DNA of 64,000 nucleotides from Straminergon stramineum. Lineage: Eukaryota; Streptophyta; Bryopsida; Hypnales; Calliergonaceae. The DNA lies in assembly GCA_963920665.1 (NCBI GenBank), contig OY987268.1:20276501-20340500 (forward strand), written 5' to 3'. Each line of letters opens with the position of its first letter. The first letter of the stretch is position 1. A model generated the notes under the pieces. It was not told the origin of the DNA. It ran no database searches and was given only the letters and a program-made list of their open reading frames with translations. A program made the position numbers and the translations under genes. Of the stretch, positions 37,603 to 49,400 are shown piece after piece.

Positions 37603-38700
37603 TTACTCGGAATCCGAATCGGAATCGAAATCCTTCTTGTCATTTGGGCCTGAAGGATGTACCCCAATATATGGTCTACCCCCATAGTTGTAACCATATC
37701 CACTTGATGCACCTCCTTGTCCATATTCATTTCCATAAGAAGGACCTCCAAAGGTTGGAGGAGGAATTGGAGCACTCTCCCAAGACCCTCTTTCACTTGA
37801 TCCGCCATACTAAGGGCCTCCCTGATGCCCATATGAACCATGTGTAGTCGATCCAGAGTAGTATTGAGAGCCTCCTTGGCTAGAACCACCATACTGACCA
37901 TAGTGTGTCGGTCCATGGCTTCCTCCTATACTTTGAGAGCCAACTTGGGGGGCATTACAATAATTTGAACTACTTGTCCCATCTCGTGATCCACGTGCAT
38001 TATAGTCACGGTAGTAGGACCCATCATGTTGCTGACCCTGGTCTTCCACGCTTCGACACATGGCCTCTTGTATTTGTTGTTGGTACTCAATGTCTTCCCG
38101 ATCTTCTCAACGTTCATGTCTCTCACCAAATGTCACGGGTGCTGAATCATCATCATCTACATCTTCATTTGACCAGTCATCTTCAGCATCCTTCAAGACG
38201 ACTGAAGGAAGTCCTCCATACCCTCGATTGGACCACTCCGGCATGCAATCGCTTGGTCCAACCCAATTAGTAGGAATTATGGCTTCCTCGCAAGTCAAAT
38301 TCCTGACATTGCGCCCTGCAACAGTGCGCCAATCTACTTCTTTATGGAGTACTATCTCTGCCCAAATCATAGCCATGTTCGAATAGTTCATGACGTTTGG
38401 TTTGGAGCTTGGTAAACCTGATGTAGATGTTATCTCCTCGTATCGGCGAACAAAGTGTTTGCTCTTACATGTGGACATTTGTCCCTACCAACGACGAACT
38501 TGCACCTCTGTGCGATCATGTGGCCATAGTTTGGAGAGGTGCGTCATTTTGACGTACTTCTTGCATGTTGTGCAATCCCATATTTTCTTGGGCTCCTTTT
38601 CCCATCCCTTCTCCACAACGCAAGTTATGTCTTCCAAATCTCTCCAATTGATCTCTTGTGATTTCCCCTTCTTACTTCCTCCACCACTTCCGCGCGACAT
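37603..38700 (-). pseudogene. Cys-domain protein with Gly/Ser/Tyr-rich tail
   Basis: A 366-codon minus frame from ATG 38700 to TAA 37605-37603, with stops TAG (codon 72), TGA (codon 198) and TAG (codon 297), all in one frame. Another in-frame ATG lies at 38712. Residues about 40-130 form a domain shared with the rightward gene at 42024: WDCTTCKKYVKM, KLWPHD, KHFVRRYEE, then a NYS..M..AE..L....DW.T pattern. Cys-43 and Cys-46 could bind metal. An acidic linker (EDDWSNEDVDDDDS) follows, then about 140 residues rich in Gly, Ser, Tyr and Gln (YGQYGGSSQGGSQYYSG), ending DSDSDSE. Such tails are typical of proteins that self-associate. Family not recognised; DNA binding is a guess. Confidence 0.65.
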
Positions 38701-39099
38701 GATAACCTCCAAACCTCAATTAACAATGTACCGAAAGGATTACAAAGTTTAAATCCAATTTCTACCTGCTTTGGCCCAATGTACCAAATGAAAAGTAAGA
38801 ATTTGGATTAAAACAAATTCCACCTACTCTTACTGACAACCAAATCAACCGTAAACTTGAACACCTTAAGTTTCTGACAACCCAATCAACTCAAACACGG
38901 TTCAAGTAATTAAGAACACTCAAATGAACTCCGTAAAATTCAAGACTTATAAGTTGGGGCAACCCCTAATCACTCAAACCAATCCAATTAAAAAAAAGTA
39001 ATACGAACACAATCGTTCATGCACCAAGCTGGAAGGGGCACGCAGATTCCCGAAGGCACTAGATCACCCACTCCGGAAGGGAAACGATTGTGAAGAAAT
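38701..39099. other. 5' leader region of the Cys-domain/LCD gene
   Basis: Between the ATG and the GC-rich island; presumably leader and proximal promoter. No confident motif. Confidence 0.4.
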
Positions 39100-39650
39100 G
39101 AGCTGTTCGCGTCACCATTTATGCGGTTGGCACTTTAGGGTATGCGGACGCTGCTGTTCGCATCGAATGGCACGAAGGCGGACACGCAGATCGGGCGGTC
39201 CGAAATCGTGGTCCACTGGATCGCACGGTCACCAATAAGAAGCGGACGGAGCAGCGCGGACGCGGATGGGAAATGCGGACGGACTCCGGATAGGCGGATG
39301 GGGACTGCGGACTTGCGGACGGGGACTATGGACTTGCAGACGGCGACTGAGGACGCGGACTGCGGATGCAAGGACGAGCAGGCGGACGGAGAAGAAGGTA
39401 AGTGGGAAGAGGTGGGCAGGACCGCGGGAGGGAGGTGTTTTTCAATTTCGGAATTGTTACTTGGGCGGACGGGCAGATAGCTGGTCGGGCAAATGGAGAG
39501 AAGTGTGGCAGGGGAGGGGAGAGCTGGGAGGGAGGGAGAGGGGGAGGAGTTTTTCAATTTCTGAATTGGTGGACGGGCGGACGAGCGGGAGAGGTGTTTT
39601 TAACTATGTGGAGATGGATTGACGGACAGTTTAGCGGGAGAGCTTACATT
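39100..39650 (-). promoter_or_regulatory. GC-rich island upstream of the Cys-domain/LCD gene
   Basis: A GCGGAC / GGCGGACG array on the plus strand, 0.4-0.95 kb upstream of the ATG at 38700. The word is the same as in the other islands but the opposite strand predominates on top. Frames here in five phases are compositional artefacts. Confidence 0.6.
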
Positions 39651-41280
39651 ATATGGTGAATTAAGAAAAGTAAAGAAATTATTTTTAATATGTTATGTCA
39701 TGAGGTCTTAAATTGATACAACTATCAAAAGTGACATCCCAAAGTCTCTTGTTTGAAAAATCATTTGACTTGTAAATCAAGAATTCAAATAAGTGTGTAA
39801 AGAAATTTTGTTTCACATTGGTGCTTTTGTACAAGTTTGTGATGTCAACAATACTTTTTGACTACTAGCAAAAGAAATTCGATGTTAAGATCGTAACAAA
39901 AGCCTTCGTGGTTCAATTTATAATATTTATTATTCTTTTTCATGCCTTTCAAGGAAAATAATGAATCCCTAAACTCCCAAAGGCCCTACACAGCTACACT
40001 CTTATACGAGACTCTTGTGATATGTGATCTCAATTAAATGATTTATTTCTAAATTTTTGGTTCAAGATTCTTCATTCAAGAGTTAAATTTTTCAACACGA
40101 GATATTCTAAAATGAAATTCATTAATGTAAAAAATCTAAAGTGAAGAAAATGAGAAGCCCAACAATCTAGTATAGCAAGATGGAAGAAAAGATTTCTTGG
40201 GCTTACTTTAAATGCAAATACCATGCGCAATGTATGTACTCAAAGTTTTCAAGATGACAAGATAACTCAATTAACTTCTATACTAGTCTAGTATAAATTC
40301 CTATGGTTAAATATGCCCATAAATCAATTTTTAAAATTTTTGTCTCTTTGCATTCGAAATGGCAGTTTTGAGTGATATTTGGTGGGAAAGAAAGCATGAA
40401 GGCTTTAGGGATTCCAGATTTTAGAAAATCCTAGGCCTACATAACTACAAAATTAACATAAGCAATTCAATCAATATTGTAAATTTATAATTTAAAAGAT
40501 ATGATATTATGAACCTTTCTATATAATCATTTGCAAAAAAATTTTGAGATGAAACACACTTGTAATCATTGAAGTATGACCATTTCTAATTTCTTGTAAT
40601 TGAAAACTCATCATATTTGAAGGTCAATCACATTGTACATTACCTAAGCTCTAATATTTTGGGGTTGTGATCAATTTATGATCGGTTTACAATTTAGGAT
40701 GCACACAAGTATACATAGGTATAAGTGTCAAAGTATATATGATATGAATTTTCAATTAATTTTGTTGTATAAATGCTTACTTTAATCTTGTCCACAACAT
40801 TTCACATTACATTAAAATGCTTGAATCATTTTAGCACCATCCCATACATTCGATAAATGTAATAATAGATTCATAGAATAACGAGATAATATAATTTCTT
40901 TTAGTCTATTCATAATTTCATATTGGTGTTCTAAACTATGAATACATTTGACAACAAAAATTGTAGACACACTCCAAGTTATAATTGAATGTTCCACATT
41001 TATTTAATGGCTCATAATAAAGTGATAATTGAGGTGCTCAATCTTAAGAAAAATTGAAACCTACATGAGTAATGTACTCACATGAGTACATGACAAAGTA
41101 AGAAAGGTCTACATCTACATTATATTGTCATGATTGCATTCCAAACTACAAAGGAATCATAGTCTCATAGGTAAAACATATTTCACACATTGCATCAATA
41201 ATTTTGAAAATTTGTGCAATGTTATAAATTCAATATGTACAATTGAGGGTTGTATAATTTTGATTTTTTTTGGAGGGTCA
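39651..41280. other. AT-rich centre of the element
   Basis: Divergence point between the leftward and rightward gene pairs. No gene seen. 40330-40410 resembles the internal TTAA element near its right end. Confidence 0.45.
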
Positions 41281-41314
41281 GGGTTTAGGGTTTAGGGTTT
41301 AGGGTTTAGGGTTT
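41281..41314 (+). repeat. Interstitial telomere-type repeat, about 5 GGGTTTA units
   Basis: Four full GGGTTTA heptamers and a partial fifth, the plant telomere sequence. It lies about 0.7 kb upstream of the rightward Cys-domain/RING gene, where it could act as a telo-box (AAACCCTA) promoter element rather than a telomere. Confidence 0.8.
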
Positions 41315-41459
41315 GGACTTTGGAGAGCATGTTTAAATGTGGGAAGGAATATCTGGAATTATCTTTTCTTACATTAATACTACATTGGATACTTCTAGCA
41401 TTCAAGAGTATTTTTTGTACAGGAATCTATCCTTCTCAGAATTCAATGCTTTAGGACTG

Positions 41460-41830
41460 CTGGTAGGTGGGCTCGAAAGCGAGGTGAACAGTGCTGGATG
41501 TCGTTGGTCGACAATGGGGGACGGCCTAAGCAGACAGCTAGGTGCGGGGCCAGTCGGGGATGGCGGACGGCCTAAGCGGACGGGATGGTTCTGGAGTGGC
41601 TCGCGGTTCTGATTGGCGGATGGGAGGTTCGGTCACAGTCTAGAGCGGATGGATAGTTGGTCGTCCACCACCAAAGCGGGCGGATAGGTGCCCGTCCGCC
41701 AATCCTAGCGGTCGCCCCGCGTCTGCCGTGGCGGACGGTAGGTCCGGGTCCGCTTCAGGGCAGATGTTTTTTAGGTTTGGTGGCGGACAAGTATATGGGG
41801 GGACGGCCTCCTCATTTGCTCTCACTTCTA
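41460..41830 (+). promoter_or_regulatory. GC-rich island upstream of the Cys-domain/RING gene
   Basis: Contains repeated GGCGGACGG, GCGGACGGG and CCGTCCGCC words, ending about 190 bp before the ATG at 42024. It parallels the other promoter islands. Confidence 0.6.
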
Positions 41831-42023
41831 CTCTCCTTCGACGCCAAGTTGGATGTACTACTGCTGCTTTATGTGTTAGTTGCTCCTACAAGGTGGAGAG
41901 TGGGGGTCCTTGAGCTTTTGTTACTATTGCTAATTTACGCTGTTACTTATTTACACACATCTCACAATATTTACGTGCCGTGGTACTATTTTTCGAAGGG
42001 CTCAAAAATTCAAATCATCTATC

Positions 42024-45000
42024 ATGGTGGATCAAGGTGTTCCTACCAACAACAGTAGGACTTCAGGAGGTGAAAGAAAAAGAGGGACTAAAGCAAAGGG
42101 GGCCCCTCATGGGCTTCACTATGAGATTTTAGATGACCCGAACATCAAAGCGGAGAGCAGTTGGAAGGAGGAGGAAGGGGAATATTGGACCTTCAAAACA
42201 TGCAAGAAGTATGTTAAAATGTACCACATTGACAAGTTGTGGCCTTGGGATTGCCACGTGGTGCATACACATGGTTTTTGTTGTAAGCCACGTAATTGCA
42301 ACAATAAACATTTTGTGCATCAATCAGAGGAGGTGTGGTGGACGCTATTTGGGGACAAGCCAAGGAGTAAGGGATGCATAAATTATAGTTTGGTGTGCAT
42401 GGTGTATGCAGAACTCATTTTAAACCGCAAGATAGATTGGAGCACTTATCCATCCAAGGTGGATTCTCTACTTTTACTGCAACCCAATCAAAAAGACATT
42501 CCCGATTTGTACGATTCTCAGGCAGAACCAAGTGAACCAACGAAGACCCCAAAAGTATTAAAAAATACTACAACGTGTACAACAAAGGTCTCCGAGGTTT
42601 TAGGTGATGCAGTACAATTAAGGCCTATAGAAGTGGCACAACCTTGCACGGAAGTGAACAATGTCTCCTCGGGAGGTGTTGACGGAGAGGTTTTTGTAAC
42701 TCCTCCAACATGCTTCATATCCACACCGAATGTGATAACATTGGGTGAACAAAGCATGGCTCCAAGCAAGGAAACTACAACGAATGAAACAACCTTGGGC
42801 GGTGTAGACTTGGTTGCAAACAAGGAAACACTGGTAGAAGAACGTGGGTCACCTTTTTCGCCAGATGGAGAGGTCAATGAGGAACAACTTGTAAGGACCA
42901 ATGCTAGAATTCAGGGTTACATAGATAGTAAAGCTCTTGAGAGCTTGGTGGAATATGCAACTCCGATTTCTTAACTGCCAACGACGCCAAGGCGAAGCCA
43001 AACATTAAGCCCAATTCGAATGTTGAGTCCGCATTAAAACGTAAGCCCAAGTCGAAGGTTGAGCCCAAGACAAATATTAAGCACAAGAATTGGAAGGCAT
43101 CCACATTTGGCAACTTTAAACTCGGCTCAATTGGAGATTCTTTGTTCCATACCCATCGCCAATCAATTGGAAAAGCTGTTAGAATGTTGTAGTCATTGGC
43201 GAGTACTAGCAGAACAACATCTTCATTCTAATCCCGAAAATGAGGCAGGCAGTTCTAGTCAGCCCGCAGGAAAAGGTGGCTGGGATACTATTTCGCAAAC
43301 CACATATAGATTGAGAACTTCAGCTCAAATCGTAGCTAAAATTACTCCTTGGGTTAGGGACATGGCAGAGGAATTTTTCAAAATGGCACCTAAATTGTTG
43401 ATTGGTGCCTTGGCTTTTTGCAATTTCACCAAGAAAGTGGCACCAATTCTTGAAGGTGGCGTGATGAACTTAAAAAGTTTGATGGCCTTAGAGGAAGACA
43501 TTCATCGGCTGAAGATGAAGTGTGAGGACTTGGAAATGAAGCTGTAGCTGTTATAGAAAAACATGGAGCAGGAACGTTGTAACAAGGTGGTTCAAAGAAA
43601 GCGCATCGAAGAATTGGAGCTCGAAGTACAAGAGTTGAAGAGGGGTAGGCCTATCATGGACTCCATCATCATTCCATTTGTGCAAGAAAGTCAAGAGAGC
43701 GATCAACTCTCTCTTCCTTTTGAGAAGGCAAAAGCAGTGGAGACGTCCATCATCTTGAATTTGGATGAGGTTGGGAATGACAAGAAATGTAAACAAGCAG
43801 TACGGACCATCATTCCTAATGTTTCTCGTACATTACAGGATGATTTGACACAAACAAAAGGCAGTGAGGTGGAGGAGCTACAATTGAAATTAGATGAAGC
43901 AATTCAAGAGAAAATCCTTGTTGAGGTGGAGTTGGACCGATTTCGAAAAATCATGGGCATGGAGGAATGCATGCCGAAGAGCGGATTAGAGTCTCGATGG
44001 TTGGCATGGGTATAGAAACTCCAAGACAAACCCTCTGTAGTATCTTGAGCAATGAAAGGGCTTATGAAATTGGCAATGAAGTCGGATGAAGAATGCAATG
44101 CCGTGGAGACCTCTTTGCTTCAGTTCAAGAAAGTCTTTGATGAACATCCAAGGGGTTCCACGGAAATTACATGTTGGGGGGACATGGATGACATGTTTGA
44201 GCGGTTGAACCATGCAAAGAAGGACAATGTTGCACACATCGATTGGGCCTTGGAAGTAGAGGAAGGGTGGGTCCCTTACAACACGCTTTTAGCGCACGTT
44301 AAGGAGAAAGAGAAGATAGTAGTGCATGCTTGTGATCCAGCCCCAGGAATCTTGAAGAGTCATTGTAGCCTTTGCCAAGGTCCTTTTGGCCCTAAAGGAG
44401 CCCTAACCATGGGCCAATGCCGCCACACTTTTCACGTGACATGTATCGTGAAAGCATCACTCATTTTTTCGGTTTGTGCCGAGTGTCGTTCTCCTCTGAG
44501 CCTTCGGTTCTATGAAATGCTTGGGATCTTGGAAGATATGCCCCCCGGCCACAAATACAACTGATGGACCCTTCCTCTTGATCAAGGGCCATACCAGTTC
44601 TAGAATTTCTCTCATTGGGGGCGACCTCTCACGTGGGATTCAATTGAATGCCAACATGGATTGTATGAGGAGTTTGGAGAGCCAGTGGATCCTTTCATGT
44701 GGATGACCATCAATAGAGAGGTGGAGTTGCAGGCCCGGGGTATTGAAGATGGCAAGGCTCGTGAATTGTTTTGTCGCAACATGGGGGGCCATTGGAGTGT
44801 GCAACACAAGAAGTTTTTTCGGTTTCCCGACAAAGAAGTGCGAAAAGGGCCCAAAAAAACTTGGGTCGAGGTGGAGCATGCTCAAGAGTTCAATGAGCAA
44901 TACGGGGATTATAATCACACTTTGATTGGTAGGGCCCTTTTCTTGTCAAAGTTGGAAGAAGCTGCTAAAGCTCATGCTCTTGTTGAAATAGATGGGGAAA

Positions 45001-45416
45001 CAACTACAGGGTATTCATTTGTGGAGGTAGCTGGGGCATTTGACAAGAGGATAGGTGACATTATAGCTGAATGGAGGGGGTTTCTATTGGCCGATTTTCG
45101 ACCAATAGGGTTATCCATTGAAGCTAATGACGAACAAGTCAATGTGTTCGTGGATCGAGTGGATGCTGCGTTGAGGGCCTTGAAGGTTGAAGAAGTAGAT
45201 TTGTCTCCAAAATGAAGCTCAAAACGGAAGAGAGAGGATGACGATGACGATGACCACTCTCCGGAAACCAAACGACAGTTTACAGCGGTGGACATGGAGG
45301 TTAGATCCGGAGGAGATGTTGTCTACAGTCCTGGGTCAAATACTCGACGAATGAGTGCAAGACTTTTGGCTAAGGAGGGGCCATCTCACAATTTAGGAGA
45401 GGGTAGTGGTTCTTAA
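42024..45416 (+). pseudogene. Cys-domain / coiled-coil / RING-H2 protein
   Basis: From ATG 42024 to TAA 45414-45416 one phase is open almost throughout (1,131 codons), interrupted by TAA 42972, TAG 43545, TAG 43554, TAG 44013, TGA 44046, TGA 44562, TAG 44601 and TGA 45213. At about 42965-43110 the protein-like reading shifts to another phase, so two compensating indels are likely. Residues about 53-140 match the N-terminal domain of the leftward gene (KTCKKYVKM, KLWPWD, KHFVHQSEE). A helical, coiled-coil-like middle follows (about codons 485-640). A RING-H2-type finger lies at about codons 781-821: CSLC, then CRHTFHVTC, then CAEC. The tail has KRKRE plus an Asp run, a likely nuclear signal. 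A ubiquitin-ligase role is inferred from the finger only. Confidence 0.7.
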
Positions 45417-45835
45417 GTATAAGAGAGGCTTTCCTTATTTTATTATGTTTAAATGTTTAATAGTATGGAAGTATACCGGTGAGTGTGGCTTGAATGTTAT
45501 AAGGGTTGAGTACTACTAGTAATTCATTGTACTCATGATGAATTTTGATTTGTTTTGAAGTTATTTATATATCCAAATATGAAATATCAATATATATATC
45601 TTTGAATTAATCATTTGTTTTGCTTTCTTTTAAGTTCATGCTATGGTGATTTATGAAGGACAACTTTTTGTGAAGTATGTTTTTTTCATGCTCATCTAGA
45701 AATTTTAAATTATAAGACCCTTTGATAAAACCATAATTTTTAAAAATCTCCTCATTGGCTCATTCCATCCATAAACCCCTATTTTGTCCCACATCTCTTG
45801 AAGCATTGAACATTTGAACACGACCTACCCCAACC
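45417..45835. other. Intergenic spacer
   Basis: AT-rich 3' flank of the RING gene. No gene seen. Confidence 0.45.
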
Positions 45836-46135
45836 ATCCACTTGACTGCCCGTCCGCCTTAAACCACCCATTCGCCCGAGCTCCCTTTCGCCCGTCCACC
45901 CGTTCGCTCGTCCACCCGTCCGCAATATCCGTCCGCCTGTCTGCGTGTCTTCGCATCACTCCATCCGCTTGTCCACATTGTCCATCCGTCTGACCCCCGT
46001 AGGCCCGACCACCCGTCCGCTGGATCGTCTGTCTGCCCGACTAAACCAACCGCCCGACCGTTGGACCGTCCGTTCACCCGACCGCCCGTCTGCTGCGCAA
46101 TCAGACGACGGCGGATAGTATGTTCTGTGGATTCA
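45836..46135 (+). promoter_or_regulatory. GC-rich island upstream of the transposase
   Basis: CCCGTCCGCC, CCACCCGTCCGC and CCGTCCGTTC words over 300 bp, ending about 280 bp upstream of the transposase ATG at 46414. Same vocabulary as the element ends. Confidence 0.6.
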
Positions 46136-46413
46136 AAAATGGTCTGCAATGGTCAAGCCAGTTTGGGAGACTATAACTGTAGGAAAGAAGTCATTTGAGA
46201 GCACTCTCGAAAACTAAACGCTAAGATTTCCAAGGGCTAGGAGTTGCAATTTTTGTATCCCTTGCTTGGTAATGTATAGTTCAGTGGACGGGAGGGCCTT
46301 AATTTTCAAGGCTTTGTGCACTCATTTTTTATTATATTTGGACATTGTTCATTTGGTCTTTGCATTTTGAATTTGATTCCAATATACGGAATTAAAATTT
46401 GTGCCTTGCCACT

Positions 46414-49400
46414 ATGAGCAAGGATTGGTCTGGTTGGTATGGTACCCCATCAACCGGTAAGGTAAAGTGCAAGGCTTGCAACTTGGTGTTTGCGAAGAAG
46501 ATAAGCCATATGTTGAGTCATTTAGGATATGAAGGCCCATCAAGTGTTCATGATACAAGAGTGAGTCTTTGATCGCAATTGACGCCGGATGTTCGAATCC
46601 TATTTCTTTGATCTAATGGGGCATTCCCGTAGAGACCGATCATTGACAATGTAGATGTTGGTAGCATGCGTATGGTCGGGAGGGATTTTTCAAATGAGAG
46701 GGATATGGCGCATTCTACTCAAGAGGACTCATGCGCAGCACTGGAAGAATTTGTTGGTGTAGGATCCAAAGTAAACCGAACTACAAAAACATCCAGTGAT
46801 CGTGACACTCCAAGGGCATCAAGTAGTAGACCTCAAAGACAAAGTAGTCTAGTGGATGGCTTTGATTCCACAGCAAAACGCAATTTGAATGCAGTGTGGG
46901 CCAATTTCTTTTATGCGGCAAACATACCATTTGCTGTAGCTCGAAATCCGGCATTTAAAGAAGCAATGAAAAAAACAGCTGAGTATTGTGGGCCCTACGC
47001 TCCACCATCGTATCATGATTTACCCCATAAATTGCTTGACCAAGTGAAGACCGACATCAAAACAAAGCTTCATAGTAGGACCGAAGATAGCATTCGGAAG
47101 TTTGGAGCAACATTGTCTATTGATGGATGGAGCTCGGTTACCAATCGACCATTGATAAATGCCATGCTTGTATCTTTTGCGGGTGAACAATTTCTAAGAT
47201 CGGTGGATACAAGTGGAATCGAAAAGAATGCTCCTTTTTTGGCCTATGTCTTGGAAAAGTTTATAGAACAAGTAGGTCCCACAAATGTTGTGCAAGTGAC
47301 TGCAGACAACGCTCCTGTAAATTCGGCAGCATGGAATATGGTGTCGAGTAAATATCCGCACATTTTCTTTCAAGGTTGTGTGGTGCACGCCTTGAATTTG
47401 TTGCTTCAAGATTGGGGGAAGCAAGAATGGTTGAAGGACCTAGTGGAAAAGGCCCAAACCATTGTGAAGTTCTTCCGATTGCGGCATATGCCGCTAGCTA
47501 TATTTCAAAAGCACGAAACAAAGAATAGCTTATTGATGTCGATGAAAACAAGATTTGCCTCCAATTTCTTCATGATTTCTCGTTTGTTGAGGGTCAAGAC
47601 TGGATTGCAACAAAGTGTTGTGGATCCACAATGGGTAGAATATGTCCTCAAGTTACGGGACACGAGGAACGCAAAATCTCGTACGGAGTCTCGGGAGGTG
47701 AAGAAGACAATTTTAGATGAGCATTTTTGGGCCCATGCCACTAATTTCCGAGAATTGATGGCTCTTGTGGTGTTTGGTCTATGTGATTTGGATGCGAAGA
47801 CACCATACATGGGCTGGTGTTGCACATCATAAGGAATTTAGAGAATCATGTCTTGTCTTTACGACAAGAGCCCTTTGGTTTGTCCTTGGACTTAGCCATT
47901 CCTATCGAAAAGGGATTTGGTAAGCGACGGAAAATGGTAGAGACCGATCTACATTATGCAGGAGCTCTTTTGAACCCTTACCTTCTTCACGATAAAGAAC
48001 TAGCTAACGATCAAGATGCAACAGATGCATGCAAGCGTGTTATCAGGAAAATATGTCAACCGGGAACTTATCTTGACGTAGTAAAGGAATTTGTAGCATT
48101 TCGACATCGAGATCCTCCGTTCCACGACATGTTGGATTCGGCTGAGCAGAAATTGTCGGCACGTGCTTGGTGGGATTTTGAAGGTGCATGTGGCAAGCTC
48201 ATTGCTCCAATTGCAAAGAGGATTTTGGCCCAACCGGTGTCATCATCTTCATGTGAACGAAATTGGAGTAGCTACTCTTTTGTTCACAACAAATCCCGAA
48301 ACAAGTTGAGGCCATAGAGAATAGCTGATTTGGTGTATGTATACACCAATTCCAAAGTCATAGCCGCATCAAAGGAGAAGGATGAAAAGAAGTGGTACCA
48401 TGACAATGTGGAGTCCGAAGATTCGGAAGGGCCTATCTCGGAAGACGAGGATGATGAAATTGTATCTGATGATAGAGATGTTGTGAATTATGATATGCAC
48501 AATTCTGATGAAGAAATGTTTGAGACTCCTAATGAAAACAATGAAGACTTCAGAGTCGCGGATGGAGACATGTATGAGTTTCGATCAGATGAGGATGATT
48601 GCGGGCTTGATGATGATGTACCTTCGATAGCTAGATTTGTGGATGGAACCGGATTCATGAGTAGCAAAAATCTTCTACCAAACGTGGAGGATACGTATAT
48701 AGAGATAATGGCGACCAATAGGACAATAGTTGTGAATGATGGGAGTCTTGAAAAGGATGAAGTGATTCCCATTTCCGATGCTCCATCCCCGATAATGGTG
48801 GTAGAAAAAAATGTCCAACATGAAGACAAAGGAGGATGTGAGGTGAACGTTGAAATGAACGTGTCCAATGGAATTGTTGCGTCAATAGTGGTATTGGCAA
48901 GCAAGAAATGTGTTGAAGCAAATATTGAAAATGCCAAACCACATGAAATACAAGACAATGTTGAAGCATGTTTGATGGAGTCAGGCAGCCCAATTTTTGT
49001 TAACAATGGTGTTGGCAAAATGCACCTCATGGAAGATTCTCCCGAACCACCACGTAGCACTCCTCCACGTGCACTATTTAAAAGTGATGCCACGACATTG
49101 GATGGTTCAAGGAAATCACGGCTTGGAAAAAGACATTTGTCTCCTATGAAAGAGATGAGTTCCGGAGGCAATCCAAGTCGAACCATTTTATCATGTACCG
49201 ATGATGATGATAAGGATGAGACATTGGCTTCAATGTTTATTCAACATCGGGGCCATCCACCACGCCATTCCTTGAAATCATTAGGCCACACATCGCAGTC
49301 TTTGAATGCAATGCAGTTAATTATTCAAGGAGCGCCAAAAGCAGAGATATTACAGGATGAAGACTCCATTAAAGCTCGTAAAAAAAGAATGATATAACCC

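Noticed and set aside
41281..41314. GGGTTTA repeats as a true chromosome end or healed break
   Set aside because: Only about five units, with transposon sequence continuous on both sides. An interstitial motif is the simpler reading.
42900..43113. Minus-strand 69-codon frame opposite the RING gene
   Set aside because: It is the antisense of a Lys/Pro/Ser-rich stretch that reads well on the plus strand.
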